Shown here: piece after piece, positions 47,204 through 58,051 of the stretch | How the letters are laid out: each line of letters opens with the position of its first letter | Position numbering within the stretch: the first letter of the stretch is position 1 | Assembly: GCF_963678635.1 (NCBI RefSeq) | Contig: NC_087063.1 | Location: 20,032,701-20,096,700, forward strand | DNA length: 64,000 nucleotides | From: Symsagittifera roscoffensis | Lineage: Eukaryota > Xenacoelomorpha > Acoela > Convolutidae | Direction of reading: 5' to 3' | Translations under genes and position numbers: made by a program | Notes under the pieces: generated by a model | Told to the model about the DNA's origin: nothing | The model's input: only the letters and a program-made list of their open reading frames with translations | The model's database searches: none

Positions 47204-47437
47204 ATGTTATACGACAATAATTTAATTGAAATGTCTCTCCGACTCAATAGATCAGAGCCAATATTCCGAACCATAACAGAACTACCCGGAATTGGAAGAA
47301 GACCTCGAACCAAAGACGACATACGACAAAGTAGAAACTTGCCGTATAGTTATATGATAGTTCGGCAAAAGCCAGAACAAACTTTTATATTTCGAATACT
47401 ACTTGCAATGAATTTAGATTTCCATTTGCAAACATAA
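47204..47437 (+). CDS. Possible small leader ORF
   Basis: A 77-codon ATG-initiated frame near the presumed 5' end of the element. Arg/Ile-rich, no domain recognised. It is kept only because of its place at the start of the A-rich strand region; it may be chance. Confidence 0.25.
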   Translation: MLYDNNLIEMSLRLNRSEPIFRTITELPGIGRRPRTKDDIRQSRNLPYSYMIVRQKPEQTFIFRILLAMNLDFHLQT

Positions 47438-47767
47438 AACCTTGAAGTTACTCTTCAAAATCATTTCAGGCGCTAAACAAAATTAATATTATACAATAAC
47501 GATTGATAAAAAGATCTTAGATCGTTTTCCTAAAACTCTGCAGTATTATACAAAACATGTTTGAAAAATATTTATTGGAAAATAAAAATAAAAATTAGTA
47601 GCATGACAATAATTGGTTAGTAATCATAAATCATCCTGTTGTTCCAGCTTCATCATCTAAAACATAACAGCAATCATAAACCCACTAACATCATCAAAAC
47701 ACTAAATCTTTCTTTTACACACATTTAAAATTTTATTAAAACTTAAATTCACTTAATTTTAAAACCA

Positions 47768-47852
47768 GATCATCAAGGCTTATCCTTGGATCTTAAATCA
47801 TTTTCTACTTAATTAAATTTCAAATTTGATCATCAAGGCTTATCCTTGGATC
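47768..47852 (+). repeat. Duplicated hairpin in the element leader
   Basis: A 25-nt unit (GATCATCAAGG, CTTAT loop, CCTTGGATC) appears at 47768-47792 and identically at 47828-47852. Each can form an ATCAAGG/CCTTGGAT stem. It could be a packaging or translation-control structure in the untranslated leader. Confidence 0.6.
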
Positions 47853-48368
47853 AAACAGAACAACTTTGTTCTCCCCCACCCACTTAATTAGTGTCTAACG
47901 ACCTCAAACGTCGATTCACTACCCAACCCTTTCTAAAGACCTAAGACTAATAGAAATTTTTAAACAAAACTAATCATTCAAATTAGGATAAACAGTGAAG
48001 AACTTCGGTTATTCATCCTTCACTTGACCCCCCCTCTTACCAGACCCAGGATAAATTTTAGACTTAGTAAGTTTAAAATAGTATCTAACGAACTACTCGC
48101 GTTCTAATTATACCTGAACCTTGTGGATCGATTTACTATTCTCCAACCCTTGAACACAATCACTACCCCTAAGTAAGATTAAGTAAGTTAACACCTTAAC
48201 TTATACTAGCCACGAGAAAGTAAAAAATCATTCTTCGGAATCGATATACTTTTCTCTCCAACCCTGAACAAATAGACCCAGGTTAAGCTAACCAAAAAAT
48301 CGTAAGAACTAACAGTTTAAGAAAATAAAAATCATTTAACAACCTTTGCATCCGTCATCCTAAACCTT

Positions 48369-48836
48369 ATGTCATTTAAAAACCTAGGAAATAAACAAAC
48401 AATCGTTTTACACAATTGTGAAATAGATAACAAAAAATACGACCTTGTAATCACACCTCATACACAAACAGTTGGATACATTCGAACAAAACGACAAACA
48501 CTAAAGAGAAAAATAATAACTAAACAAAGACAAATAACACGAAAAAGATTTTCAAAAAATCGAAACGCATTTTCAGAATCAGAAACCAACAGTTTAGACG
48601 AACTCTACAAACTAAAAGAATCAATAGATAAAAATTGCCCACTTCACGATCAATTATATTTTTCTGACTCAGAAACAACTTCAAATTCATCAAAAAGAGG
48701 AAAAAGAAGAATAAAAAAGCAGTATAAACACAAACCAGTACATTTATACAATTGGAATCAACCAATTCGACACATTAATAATTACATATTAACAGTCATC
48801 AAACGAAAAAATGAGCTCAACGCACACTCCAGGTGA
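48369..48836 (+). CDS. Small basic protein overlapping the gag-pol start
   Basis: 155 codons from the ATG at 48369, in a different frame from gag-pol and overlapping its first 26 nt. Strongly basic (Lys/Arg-rich) with a Ser/Glu-rich acidic patch in the middle and a second basic cluster (KRGKRRIKKQ). It has no membrane segment or known domain. The position suggests an RNA-binding or regulatory accessory protein, with gag-pol reached by leaky scanning or reinitiation. Function is inferred only. Confidence 0.55.
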   Translation: MSFKNLGNKQTIVLHNCEIDNKKYDLVITPHTQTVGYIRTKRQTLKRKIITKQRQITRKRFSKNRNAFSESETNSLDELYKLKESIDKNCPLHDQLYFSDSETTSNSSKRGKRRIKKQYKHKPVHLYNWNQPIRHINNYILTVIKRKNELNAHSR

Positions 48837-51800
48837 AGAAAGTCCAGATGATGATGAAATCTTTCCTTTTATAGTAGACGCAGATACTGATAGAGGACAA
48901 CACATATTTTGTCAAAATTTACTCGTAAATTTATTTGAACCCGGAATCAGTCCATGTAAAACAGAGTTCCCCGATGTAAAAATCAAAAGACAAATCATAG
49001 ATCACTATCTAAAAGATATATGCAACATAACACAACAGTATGGAATCTACTCCATAGAATTCACCTCACCAAACCATAATAATAGAAAATATACAATTCA
49101 AACAGACGATCTTGATTTAGAATTTTCAAAAGTTTTTTCAGAATATATAAAAAGCATCCAATATCATAACTCACAAAGAGCAAACTCCATATTCACCAAT
49201 GAAGTTTTCGCAATAATATATAGTTATATTTCGATATTAGAAAACGAAATCCCAATAACAAATGTCTCACCGACAGAAACATCTAAACATTTGAAAGTAC
49301 GACATGAAATCACACTACTCTCTAGTTATTTAAACATCATTAAAGAAAATTTCACGAAAGACGACGTTTCACAACATACAAAACACGATCTACAAAAAAT
49401 TTTGGCATGGTTCATAATAGATTATTTCACACACAATATTGATTTAATTGCACAAGCAAGAAAAAATTTTAGACCCCAAAACTCGAACGATGATACCGCT
49501 ATCACAGAACAATCAGATTATGTTTGGGACCCCGAATGGTCTCATCCCGCATTTATAAGCTTTCCACAATCAATCTCAAGTCAAGCAATAGGTACAATAT
49601 CTTACATAAGAGATTATGTAAGAGTAATACCATTAACAATTGATGCAACACCATTAAACTATAATACATTTTTACCCGATACACAAAATAATAGTTTAAA
49701 CTCTACAGTTATACACAATGAAAACCTCAATGGAACTAGGAATCTTACTCAACAAGATATCCAGACACCATCACACTTCATAAATGAAGAAATTGTACAC
49801 ACAACAACTACACAACAAAGTATTTCACCAATACGCCCAAATTTAACAACACCAAGAAATACAAATCCTTCACAAACACAGGTAACCTTACAATCAACCG
49901 TTAAACCTTCGGTTGCCCCTAAATATTCACATATGGATTACCAAACATACAGACCCATGACAATACCACCAAAAACACGCAAAACATTCACTAGAAACAA
50001 CTTTGCAGACCATAATTATAATTATACACATCCATCAAAAACAAATTATCAACCACAAAGAAATTTTAACCAATATACAAGATCTCGAAATTGGGATAAC
50101 CCAATGGCCCAACCTAATTCAACAAATTTCCAAACAAATCCTCCACGGGATCGCAGTGAAAATTACCCATTTTTTCAACAAAATAAAAATAAAAAACAGA
50201 CATCTTATCAAATGGATTATTTATCCTCAGATGATGATTTCTTACAACCAGATATATTTGCACAAAATACTCAAGAATATCGTAGACAAGGAATACAGAA
50301 AACATGTACAAACCATAGAAATTTTTCTCCACAAACAATAGATGCACAACATCAACAACCAATTCAACAACAAAATCCAATTAATACACAATCTTTTCAA
50401 CCAATTCAACAACAAAATCCAATGACTGCACACTCGTATCAACCATCACAAATGCAAAATGAAATACCACTCCCATATTATCTCCAACAACATGAAATAA
50501 CAAGAAACCAACTTTCAAATTTTTCTCAAATGCCAAATGCAGCAGAATCATTACAAATGACAATGAATCCATACCTTATGGGTGGATCATCAATAACATC
50601 AAACAAACCCTTAATGGTTTTCACAGGAACAGACCCTGAATACTCTGTAGAAGATTATTTAAATGCAGTAACAGCAAACCTGATTTTAAATATTGGACCT
50701 GAACCAATTAATACGCCACTACATCAAAATTGGATACATCGACGCACAGCGTTAATACAAACAACCTTAGATGGCGCAGCCCAAAAATGGTTTTCAGTAC
50801 TACCTCTAGAAATAAAATCAAACTGGAAAAGATTTACACAAGAATTTTCAAAAATGTTTGACTCCGAAAGAAACAAACAACAACAAAGAGTTTTATGTAA
50901 TGAAATTCGCAAATTACCAAACGAAACCATCAAGCAAATAGCAGTACGAATCGAAACACTAGTTCGAAAAGCATATTCATTAAATACACATGACTATAAA
51001 AACACAAAGATGACAGAAATCTTAATGATGACCTTAACACCACAATTAAGGAAAATAGCAATAAAAAAGAGAGCATCTCATCCTTCTTCAATTCGAGAAC
51101 CCGATTTAGATTTTCGAAAACTAGTAGACAAATTAGAACAAGCAGAAATCACGATGAAACTAGAAGAAACGGAAAATCTGAAATTACAATACGTTAACAG
51201 AATTGAAACGACTCCCACTAATATTAATAATATACAGGAATCAGAGACAGACCTCGTTGAAAAAATCACTGAAATACTCAATATCTACGAAAAGAACCCA
51301 AACTTTAAAGGCAAACCATCTTTCAAAAAATGGTGTAATTATTGCCGACGATACGGACATAGTATTTCCGAATGTAGACAAAAACAGCAAGACAATCAAA
51401 ATAAACCTCAAAAATATAAAGAACCAAATAAATCATTCTATCAATACATGAAAAAAGATCAAAATCTACCGAACAAAACAGTCCACAGCAACAACAGTTC
51501 AGGAAAACCACTCCCGAACAATACAAATTATACAAGAAATCAATCACCATATAACTCAAGTTATAGAGGAAGATCACCAGAACGAAGAAACACGTATAAT
51601 TCATCACAAAATCACTACAATAGACCAAATAGTCGAAATAACTACTCCAGATCAAATTCAAATACACAACGATTTGTTTCTAGATCTAATTCCCAATCAA
51701 GAAATAACTACTATCCAAACAACCAATCACGAAATTCATCATACAATAGGAATAGAAACTACTCCTATAATCGAAATAGAAGTTATTCAAACAACCGAAA

Positions 51801-54800
51801 CCAGAATTACCCGAACAATCGATCAAGGAATAACTCATATAATAGATCAAACTATAACAGACCAAACAATAATTACCAAAACAGATCACGAAATAATTCA
51901 CAAAATCGACACTCAAGTTATAATAATCGTTATAGAAATTATTCCCAATCACCACACCGGAATAATAATAACTATAATAATTCTAATAATCGCCACAGAA
52001 GTAGTACACCTAAACATCAAAGACAAATCAATCAACTACAGTCAAATCCAGAAACAACATCAGACCCTCCAGGTATTGATGACACAGTAACTGATACGTT
52101 ACAACTCAATCAAATAAACTGTACATCATCAGATTCAGAAAGTGATACTGAAAACACTCTTTCTATCAATATGATAAAAGTCGAAAATGACTATGAATCT
52201 GTCATATATGAACAACCCTTTCCATCACACAAATATGAAAATAAATCAGAATTTCTTCAAAATTATTACACTACACCCATAAATTCCACACCAACAACGC
52301 AAGAAACAAATGCAAAAAATACTACAGAACAACCCAATCAAAATGTCAAAACAAAATGCTTGAATACAAACCACATCTACCAAAATATACAAAAAGAACA
52401 ACCCAAAGAAAAAATCTGGACAATACCATTTCTCTTAGAAAGCCCAAGAAACAAAGAATTTCAACCACCAGACCTTGAAATAGATTTTTTAATTGATTCA
52501 GGAGCAGAATCAAACATAATAAACATTCCCACATGGAATGAAATAAAAACTTTACACCCAAAGCTAACACCTCTTGAAACCTCCAGTAAGCTAGCAACAG
52601 CACAAGGATCAACATTGATAAACTACGGAAAAATCCAATTATTTCTCCTCCCTACCAGAACAATGGAGCAAAGTAAAATTCTAAATAAGCCATTTAAACA
52701 AATATTCCATATCACTGATATTAAATATAATATCATTGGAATACCATTTATTTCGAAGTATATACCAACAATTAACATCCTAAATAGTAAAATATTAATC
52801 AAAGATAAATATACAAAAACAAAAGAAACATCCTTAACATTTTTTCAAAGATTAAATAAACAACCACCATTCTTTTCAAAATTCTATCCGATATTTAACC
52901 AACAAAGAAAACACCTGAAACCACTATCAGGAAACATCTATAATTTTTCAATCAAACAAGTTCACCAATATGATAAAGAACAAAACAAACAAAAATTTTA
53001 TATGTCAGATTTTGAATTCAAACCTATTCATAAATTTTTCAAAATCACAATCTCTTCAATAAAATATTTGAAAAATTCGAATTCAGATATTATTTCCTTA
53101 CATGTTTATAACAACACACCTTACCAAGTAACATTACCTTTAGGACTTTTAGGATATTGTGAAACCAACGCTACAATATCACCAATACACGAAAAAGCCT
53201 ATCGCGTAAATAATATACTCCAATTACTAGATATTTGCCAATCTACAATTCTTAATGAAGAATTATCTATAAATAAAATAATAAGTAACGAAAACAGAAA
53301 TACGGATTATTTCACAAAAACTCCATATTTCAAACCTACATTCAACATAAGTAACTACACAGAGGACCAACAGAAATTTTTAACAATGTTTAATTTCCAA
53401 CATTCACAAATAACACAAGACGAATTCGAAAAGTTAGCCAAACAGCTAATTGAATATTCATCAGTCTATGCAACATCAAAATTCGATGTTGGAAAAATCA
53501 GTTCATCACTACATCTCCCATTAAAACCAGACGCAGTTTTCAAAAAACAGAGAGCAAGTAAAGTACCAATTCACTTACATGATAAAGTAAACAGATTACT
53601 CGATATTTTAGAACAGTACAATATTATATCACCAGTTAATAAAGAAGAACAACCAAAAGGCAACACATTCATCAACCCCGTTATCATTCTAGCTAAAGGA
53701 GAATCATTAAAAATCGTTCTCGACGCTAGATACCTCAATTCACTCATAGATGAATCAAAATGCAATTGGCCCATCGAACCAATACAAGTTATTTTAACAA
53801 AAATAAACGGCAAATACTTCACAACCGCCGATATGAATAGTGCATACAATCAAATGCCACTAGATGAACAATCACGACGTTTAACACAATTTGTTATCGG
53901 AAACCAACAATATGAATTTAACCGCTTATTCTATGGAATATCCATAGGACCAGCAGCATTTTCAGCTTTTATGAGCAAAATTTTTAGACCACTAATACTC
54001 AAGAAAAACGCAATCACCTATCTAGACGATGTTTTTATGCAATCACAAACAAAAGACGAAATGTTCAAAGTTTTAGAAAAATATCACCAAATACTTCAGA
54101 ACGAAAATCTGAAGGCCGCCCCCGATAAATCACACTTCTTTTTGACAAGAGTTAAATTCTTAGGACATAATATAGAAAGAAAAACAATCACTCCATTGAA
54201 ATCACGCATTGACGCTATTCAAAAACTTCAACCACCAACAAATAAAAAGAAAATCCAAGAATTTCTTGGAATGTTAAACTTTTTAAGTAAATATGTTTAT
54301 AAAATGCAATTATATCTACGACCATTTTACAACATCCTTAGACAACAAAATAATTTTGAATGGAATACAGAACATCAAGCACGATTCGAAGAAATAAAGA
54401 AACTTTTAACTGAACAAATTTCAAACACAATTCCAGACCCTGATCAACCATTTTATGCAATGTGCGATGCTTCGAACTTTGGCATCGGTGCAGCACTATT
54501 ACAATCACATAATGGTACAAATAAAATGAACCTCATATCAGCAAATTCTCGATTATTCACTCAAGCAGAGCTACGACTCTCAACTCTAATGAGAGAATGT
54601 ACAGCCATAATATATACACTGACAGAATATGAATTTCTGATACTTGGATCAAAACATCCAACAGTTCTATTCACAGACCATAAACCAATCATCTTTCTCT
54701 TTACACAAAAATCTAACCCAAACCACCGAGTTTACAGATTTCAACTAATTCTAATGAAATTTCCAAACTTACATATAGTTTGGACTGCAGGAAAAAATCT

Positions 54801-57033
54801 TGCATTACCAGACACCTTAAGTCGAAATACACCACCTGAATTACTTACACGAAAAACAACAGTTGAAATACCCAAAAACATAAAATTCTACCTTGCAGAA
54901 AACGAAACATCACCCCGATTAGAATGCAAATATGCAGTTAAAACTGATATTGAACAATCACAAATAAATAATTTACAACATTTCCCACTTTATTTAGATT
55001 GTCAAAATAATCATTATGAAGTTGATTTACTTGGAACATCAACTTTCAAACCAATCCCATATTCTCAATGGATAAAAAATAACACCCAACAAAAACGAAC
55101 AAAACAACACCCGCCTAAGAAAGACCATTTTCCACTAATTGAAAAAGAAGATTTAACTGATAAAATAAATTTATCAGGACCACAAACAAATGATTCAAAA
55201 TACACAATAAATCAAGTTTTTGACCTTCACGACCCACTTGATACAATACCCTTATCTAAATTCGAAATTGAAAACATTTTTCTCCCTCCAACAGAAACAA
55301 TTACAATTTCAACACTAAAACAATACCAGAATCTTGACCCAATAATTCGACAACTAAAATCATGGCACAAATATAAAACTAAACCTAACAAAGCAGATTC
55401 AACCATACTAGGCAACAAGACACTCCTCCGATATTTTCGCAAATTTAATTACACAACAATTAATGAAACTACAGACCTTTTAGAATACAACTTAAACGAA
55501 TCCATAGTCCCCTGTCTTCCTTTAAGTATGATTCTCATCGCTTTTAATATTTCACATACACAAAATATTAAAGGACACTCTGGATCAGAAAAAACATATT
55601 CAAATTTTATACAAAACTTTTATTTCCCAAATGCACCAATTTGGATAAAAGTACTATGCAATGATTGTATAATATGTCAACTAAATAAACCTTACCCAAA
55701 TCAAAAACAAATAGCACAAAAACAAGATTTTAAAGGACAAAGTTTGTACTTTAATCATCGTATCTCATTTGATACTAAAGGACCAATTTCACCCTCATCA
55801 GAAGGAAACTCCTACATTATGGTAATTGTTGACGCATTTACACATTATGTAGCACTTAACCCAGTACCACATTGTAACGCTTATTACGCTTACACAACAC
55901 TCTATGAACACTGGATAGCAAAATTCGGACTACCAGAAATTTTAGTTACAGACAATGGTACAGAATTCATAAATAATGAAATAATAACACTATGTCATTT
56001 ATACAACATTAAACACAAACCACGTACGTCTCATGCACCTTGGACAAACGGCTTAGTCGAAGGTATGAACCGTTCACTACAAGAATATCTTAGATGTATC
56101 ATCAACGGAAATGATACAAAATATACCGAATGGTCAGCAGATGTAAAATTATTTCCCTTAGCATATAATTCACAAATTACGACAACACTAGGAATGTCAC
56201 CATACGAAATGGTTTTTAACCAAAAGCCACGCAAACCAATAATGTTTACAGCAAATTCCCATAAAAACGCACAAGGTTATTGTAAACCAAATAAAGATTC
56301 AATTTGTTATAACCTACCTTTACATACACACGATGAAGATCATTTTCATCACCCACAAATTCTTAAATTAGCCTCCGGTACACACACCGAATGGATTTTA
56401 AATAGAGATAAGAAACACAATGAAATTTACCAAAAAATAACGAAAAAGTTATTACAAAGACAAAACATAAATGAACAAATCAATTCACGTTTTACACCAG
56501 CTTCCGATTTAAAAATTGGAACATTTGTTCTAATACCTAATTTTAATACTCAAAAAGGAATTTCTAAAAAATTACAACCCCTTCGAAAAGGACCATACCA
56601 AATAATTGCAAAACCCACTGATGTCACATATAAAATTACCGACTCAAACAAAAAAGAAATCGTTCAACATCGAAACAACCTATTACCTTATTACCCAAAA
56701 GAATACGCACTCCGCGAATTAACCCAATTATATTCTTTCACAGGATTAAAAATCATTCAAAATGAACCACATCTGAAAAACACAGAACAAAATGATAACC
56801 CCACCGAAAATCAAAACACAAAACCAACCGCCACCAAAAACAATACACAAAACCATAAAGAATCTCCAAAACAAAGAAAAAATAGAAAAATGACCGAACA
56901 AATAATACCCCAAGAACAAATCGACAAATCAGAAAATAGAAAAACAACAAGACTCCGAAATCAACCACGTAAAAACTATAAAATATTCATCCCCCAATCT
57001 AAAATTTTAAAGAAAGTAGAATTTAAAAAGTAA
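48811..57033 (+). CDS. gag-pol: Gag-Pol polyprotein, uninterrupted 2,740 codons
   Basis: One frame encodes the whole polyprotein. Gag: a long N-terminal region with a Gln/Asn/Pro-rich linker, a Ty3-type capsid segment at about 590-800, and a CCHC zinc knuckle C842-x2-C845-x4-H850-x4-C855. A low-complexity Arg/Asn/Ser/Tyr-rich tail (about 910-1075) follows. Protease: Asp1229-Ser-Gly. RT: YLDD at 1737-1740. RNase H: CDAS with Asp1886. Integrase: a His-His-Cys-Cys zinc-binding part (about 2250-2295), then Asp2321, Asp2381 and Glu2417 (DD35E). The C terminus is Lys/Asn/Thr-rich. Being fused, it needs no frameshift for pol expression, so Gag:Pol ratio must be set another way, such as processing or alternative RNA. 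No frameshift or stop was seen, so it is probably functional. Confidence 0.9.
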   Translation: MSSTHTPGEESPDDDEIFPFIVDADTDRGQHIFCQNLLVNLFEPGISPCKTEFPDVKIKRQIIDHYLKDICNITQQYGIYSIEFTSPNHNNRKYTIQTDDLDLEFSKVFSEYIKSIQYHNSQRANSIFTNEVFAIIYSYISILENEIPITNVSPTETSKHLKVRHEITLLSSYLNIIKENFTKDDVSQHTKHDLQKILAWFIIDYFTHNIDLIAQARKNFRPQNSNDDTAITEQSDYVWDPEWSHPAFISFPQSISSQAIGTISYIRDYVRVIPLTIDATPLNYNTFLPDTQNNSLNSTVIHNENLNGTRNLTQQDIQTPSHFINEEIVHTTTTQQSISPIRPNLTTPRNTNPSQTQVTLQSTVKPSVAPKYSHMDYQTYRPMTIPPKTRKTFTRNNFADHNYNYTHPSKTNYQPQRNFNQYTRSRNWDNPMAQPNSTNFQTNPPRDRSENYPFFQQNKNKKQTSYQMDYLSSDDDFLQPDIFAQNTQEYRRQGIQKTCTNHRNFSPQTIDAQHQQPIQQQNPINTQSFQPIQQQNPMTAHSYQPSQMQNEIPLPYYLQQHEITRNQLSNFSQMPNAAESLQMTMNPYLMGGSSITSNKPLMVFTGTDPEYSVEDYLNAVTANLILNIGPEPINTPLHQNWIHRRTALIQTTLDGAAQKWFSVLPLEIKSNWKRFTQEFSKMFDSERNKQQQRVLCNEIRKLPNETIKQIAVRIETLVRKAYSLNTHDYKNTKMTEILMMTLTPQLRKIAIKKRASHPSSIREPDLDFRKLVDKLEQAEITMKLEETENLKLQYVNRIETTPTNINNIQESETDLVEKITEILNIYEKNPNFKGKPSFKKWCNYCRRYGHSISECRQKQQDNQNKPQKYKEPNKSFYQYMKKDQNLPNKTVHSNNSSGKPLPNNTNYTRNQSPYNSSYRGRSPERRNTYNSSQNHYNRPNSRNNYSRSNSNTQRFVSRSNSQSRNNYYPNNQSRNSSYNRNRNYSYNRNRSYSNNRNQNYPNNRSRNNSYNRSNYNRPNNNYQNRSRNNSQNRHSSYNNRYRNYSQSPHRNNNNYNNSNNRHRSSTPKHQRQINQLQSNPETTSDPPGIDDTVTDTLQLNQINCTSSDSESDTENTLSINMIKVENDYESVIYEQPFPSHKYENKSEFLQNYYTTPINSTPTTQETNAKNTTEQPNQNVKTKCLNTNHIYQNIQKEQPKEKIWTIPFLLESPRNKEFQPPDLEIDFLIDSGAESNIINIPTWNEIKTLHPKLTPLETSSKLATAQGSTLINYGKIQLFLLPTRTMEQSKILNKPFKQIFHITDIKYNIIGIPFISKYIPTINILNSKILIKDKYTKTKETSLTFFQRLNKQPPFFSKFYPIFNQQRKHLKPLSGNIYNFSIKQVHQYDKEQNKQKFYMSDFEFKPIHKFFKITISSIKYLKNSNSDIISLHVYNNTPYQVTLPLGLLGYCETNATISPIHEKAYRVNNILQLLDICQSTILNEELSINKIISNENRNTDYFTKTPYFKPTFNISNYTEDQQKFLTMFNFQHSQITQDEFEKLAKQLIEYSSVYATSKFDVGKISSSLHLPLKPDAVFKKQRASKVPIHLHDKVNRLLDILEQYNIISPVNKEEQPKGNTFINPVIILAKGESLKIVLDARYLNSLIDESKCNWPIEPIQVILTKINGKYFTTADMNSAYNQMPLDEQSRRLTQFVIGNQQYEFNRLFYGISIGPAAFSAFMSKIFRPLILKKNAITYLDDVFMQSQTKDEMFKVLEKYHQILQNENLKAAPDKSHFFLTRVKFLGHNIERKTITPLKSRIDAIQKLQPPTNKKKIQEFLGMLNFLSKYVYKMQLYLRPFYNILRQQNNFEWNTEHQARFEEIKKLLTEQISNTIPDPDQPFYAMCDASNFGIGAALLQSHNGTNKMNLISANSRLFTQAELRLSTLMRECTAIIYTLTEYEFLILGSKHPTVLFTDHKPIIFLFTQKSNPNHRVYRFQLILMKFPNLHIVWTAGKNLALPDTLSRNTPPELLTRKTTVEIPKNIKFYLAENETSPRLECKYAVKTDIEQSQINNLQHFPLYLDCQNNHYEVDLLGTSTFKPIPYSQWIKNNTQQKRTKQHPPKKDHFPLIEKEDLTDKINLSGPQTNDSKYTINQVFDLHDPLDTIPLSKFEIENIFLPPTETITISTLKQYQNLDPIIRQLKSWHKYKTKPNKADSTILGNKTLLRYFRKFNYTTINETTDLLEYNLNESIVPCLPLSMILIAFNISHTQNIKGHSGSEKTYSNFIQNFYFPNAPIWIKVLCNDCIICQLNKPYPNQKQIAQKQDFKGQSLYFNHRISFDTKGPISPSSEGNSYIMVIVDAFTHYVALNPVPHCNAYYAYTTLYEHWIAKFGLPEILVTDNGTEFINNEIITLCHLYNIKHKPRTSHAPWTNGLVEGMNRSLQEYLRCIINGNDTKYTEWSADVKLFPLAYNSQITTTLGMSPYEMVFNQKPRKPIMFTANSHKNAQGYCKPNKDSICYNLPLHTHDEDHFHHPQILKLASGTHTEWILNRDKKHNEIYQKITKKLLQRQNINEQINSRFTPASDLKIGTFVLIPNFNTQKGISKKLQPLRKGPYQIIAKPTDVTYKITDSNKKEIVQHRNNLLPYYPKEYALRELTQLYSFTGLKIIQNEPHLKNTEQNDNPTENQNTKPTATKNNTQNHKESPKQRKNRKMTEQIIPQEQIDKSENRKTTRLRNQPRKNYKIFIPQSKILKKVEFKK

Positions 57034-57630
57034 TTTTAACATTTGCTTCACAATCTTGAAACCTCCGAAACATTTTTCATTTACATTTTTCAAAATAACA
57101 TGCTGACAAGTACGTAATAATTCTAGTTCAAAATAGACCAATAGGATTCATCCAATCCGTCACTTTCTCTAACTCAAACTAAGACCAATTAGACGAATCA
57201 TATAGAACTCCAGGCACATCTATAACTATAACTTTACGACCTCCAGGTCAAAAATAAGCAAACCACTCCAACTTGACAACTAAAATAAATATCACCATAA
57301 TACCGTACCCCTCCCTTATCTAATAACCCAAAGATCAACAATATTTCCCCAACTCAGACCACGAATACCCCCAAAGCAAATTTGTTAACTTAGCCTAAAG
57401 TAACAAAATGAACATTTTAATTAGCCTAAAGTATAAAAATCTCACCATACCCCGGATCATTTGACAAACAAAAATAAAGAAAAAGACGACCTCCCAGTCA
57501 CCATAAAAATTGCCCCCAACAATTTTTTACAAAACTCAACCCACTTGTCAAAAAACTAATAAATAATCCGACCACACTAGAAAATCGCCTCAAACAGCAA
57601 AAAATATTCGACCAAGAGATCATTTCTTAA
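57034..57630 (+). other. Non-coding junction after pol
   Basis: A-rich, no ORF of note. It might carry a splice acceptor or internal promoter for the downstream ORFs; I could not identify one with confidence. Confidence 0.4.
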
Positions 57631-57861
57631 ATGCTCTTCTCTCAATCAGTTACTCAAATACTCATAAATCTTAAACATTTTTTTACAATATTCGAAACCT
57701 TTATAATATTTCTTTTTGATATACTTGAATCTTTTCTAATAATCCTAATCATTTTTTGTAACATTTTTTTAATTTTCTACACTATTCTCGAACTATTCCT
57801 CCAACTTTCCAAAACCCTTGATTATATCCACAGGTACGATTTATACAACTTGTCTAAATGA
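57631..57861 (+). CDS. Tiny hydrophobic ORF (76 codons)
   Basis: ATG at 57631. Most of the product (about residues 12-60) is Phe/Ile/Leu-rich and would span a membrane at least once. It is followed by an ATGA overlap with the next ORF. No family recognised. The position between pol and env is where retroviruses place accessory genes. Confidence 0.45.
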   Translation: MLFSQSVTQILINLKHFFTIFETFIIFLFDILESFLIILIIFCNIFLIFYTILELFLQLSKTLDYIHRYDLYNLSK

Positions 57862-58043
57862 TACGAACAATTTTCAGTAGAACCGATATTTTTTTATTGT
57901 TTGTAATTTTCATAACATTTTTATCATCCCTCATTTTGACCATCTGTAAATGTATAAAGAAAGCAATCCTCACATTTGCCCTAGCAACAGTCCTTCTAAT
58001 TCTTTTTTTGGAAGAATATTATAAACACAAAATTTCTCACTAA
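57858..58043 (+). CDS. Second tiny hydrophobic ORF (61 codons)
   Basis: ATG at 57858 shares ATGA with the stop of the preceding ORF. It has two hydrophobic stretches (about residues 11-30 and 36-52) with a Cys-Lys turn between them, like a small two-pass membrane protein. No homology recognised. Confidence 0.45.
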   Translation: MIRTIFSRTDIFLLFVIFITFLSSLILTICKCIKKAILTFALATVLLILFLEEYYKHKISH

Positions 58044-58051
58044 AATAATAA

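Noticed and set aside
56753..56968. Minus-strand hydrophobic frame in the gag-pol C terminus
   Set aside because: A-rich plus strand yields Phe/Leu/Val-rich minus-strand frames throughout the element; these are composition artefacts.
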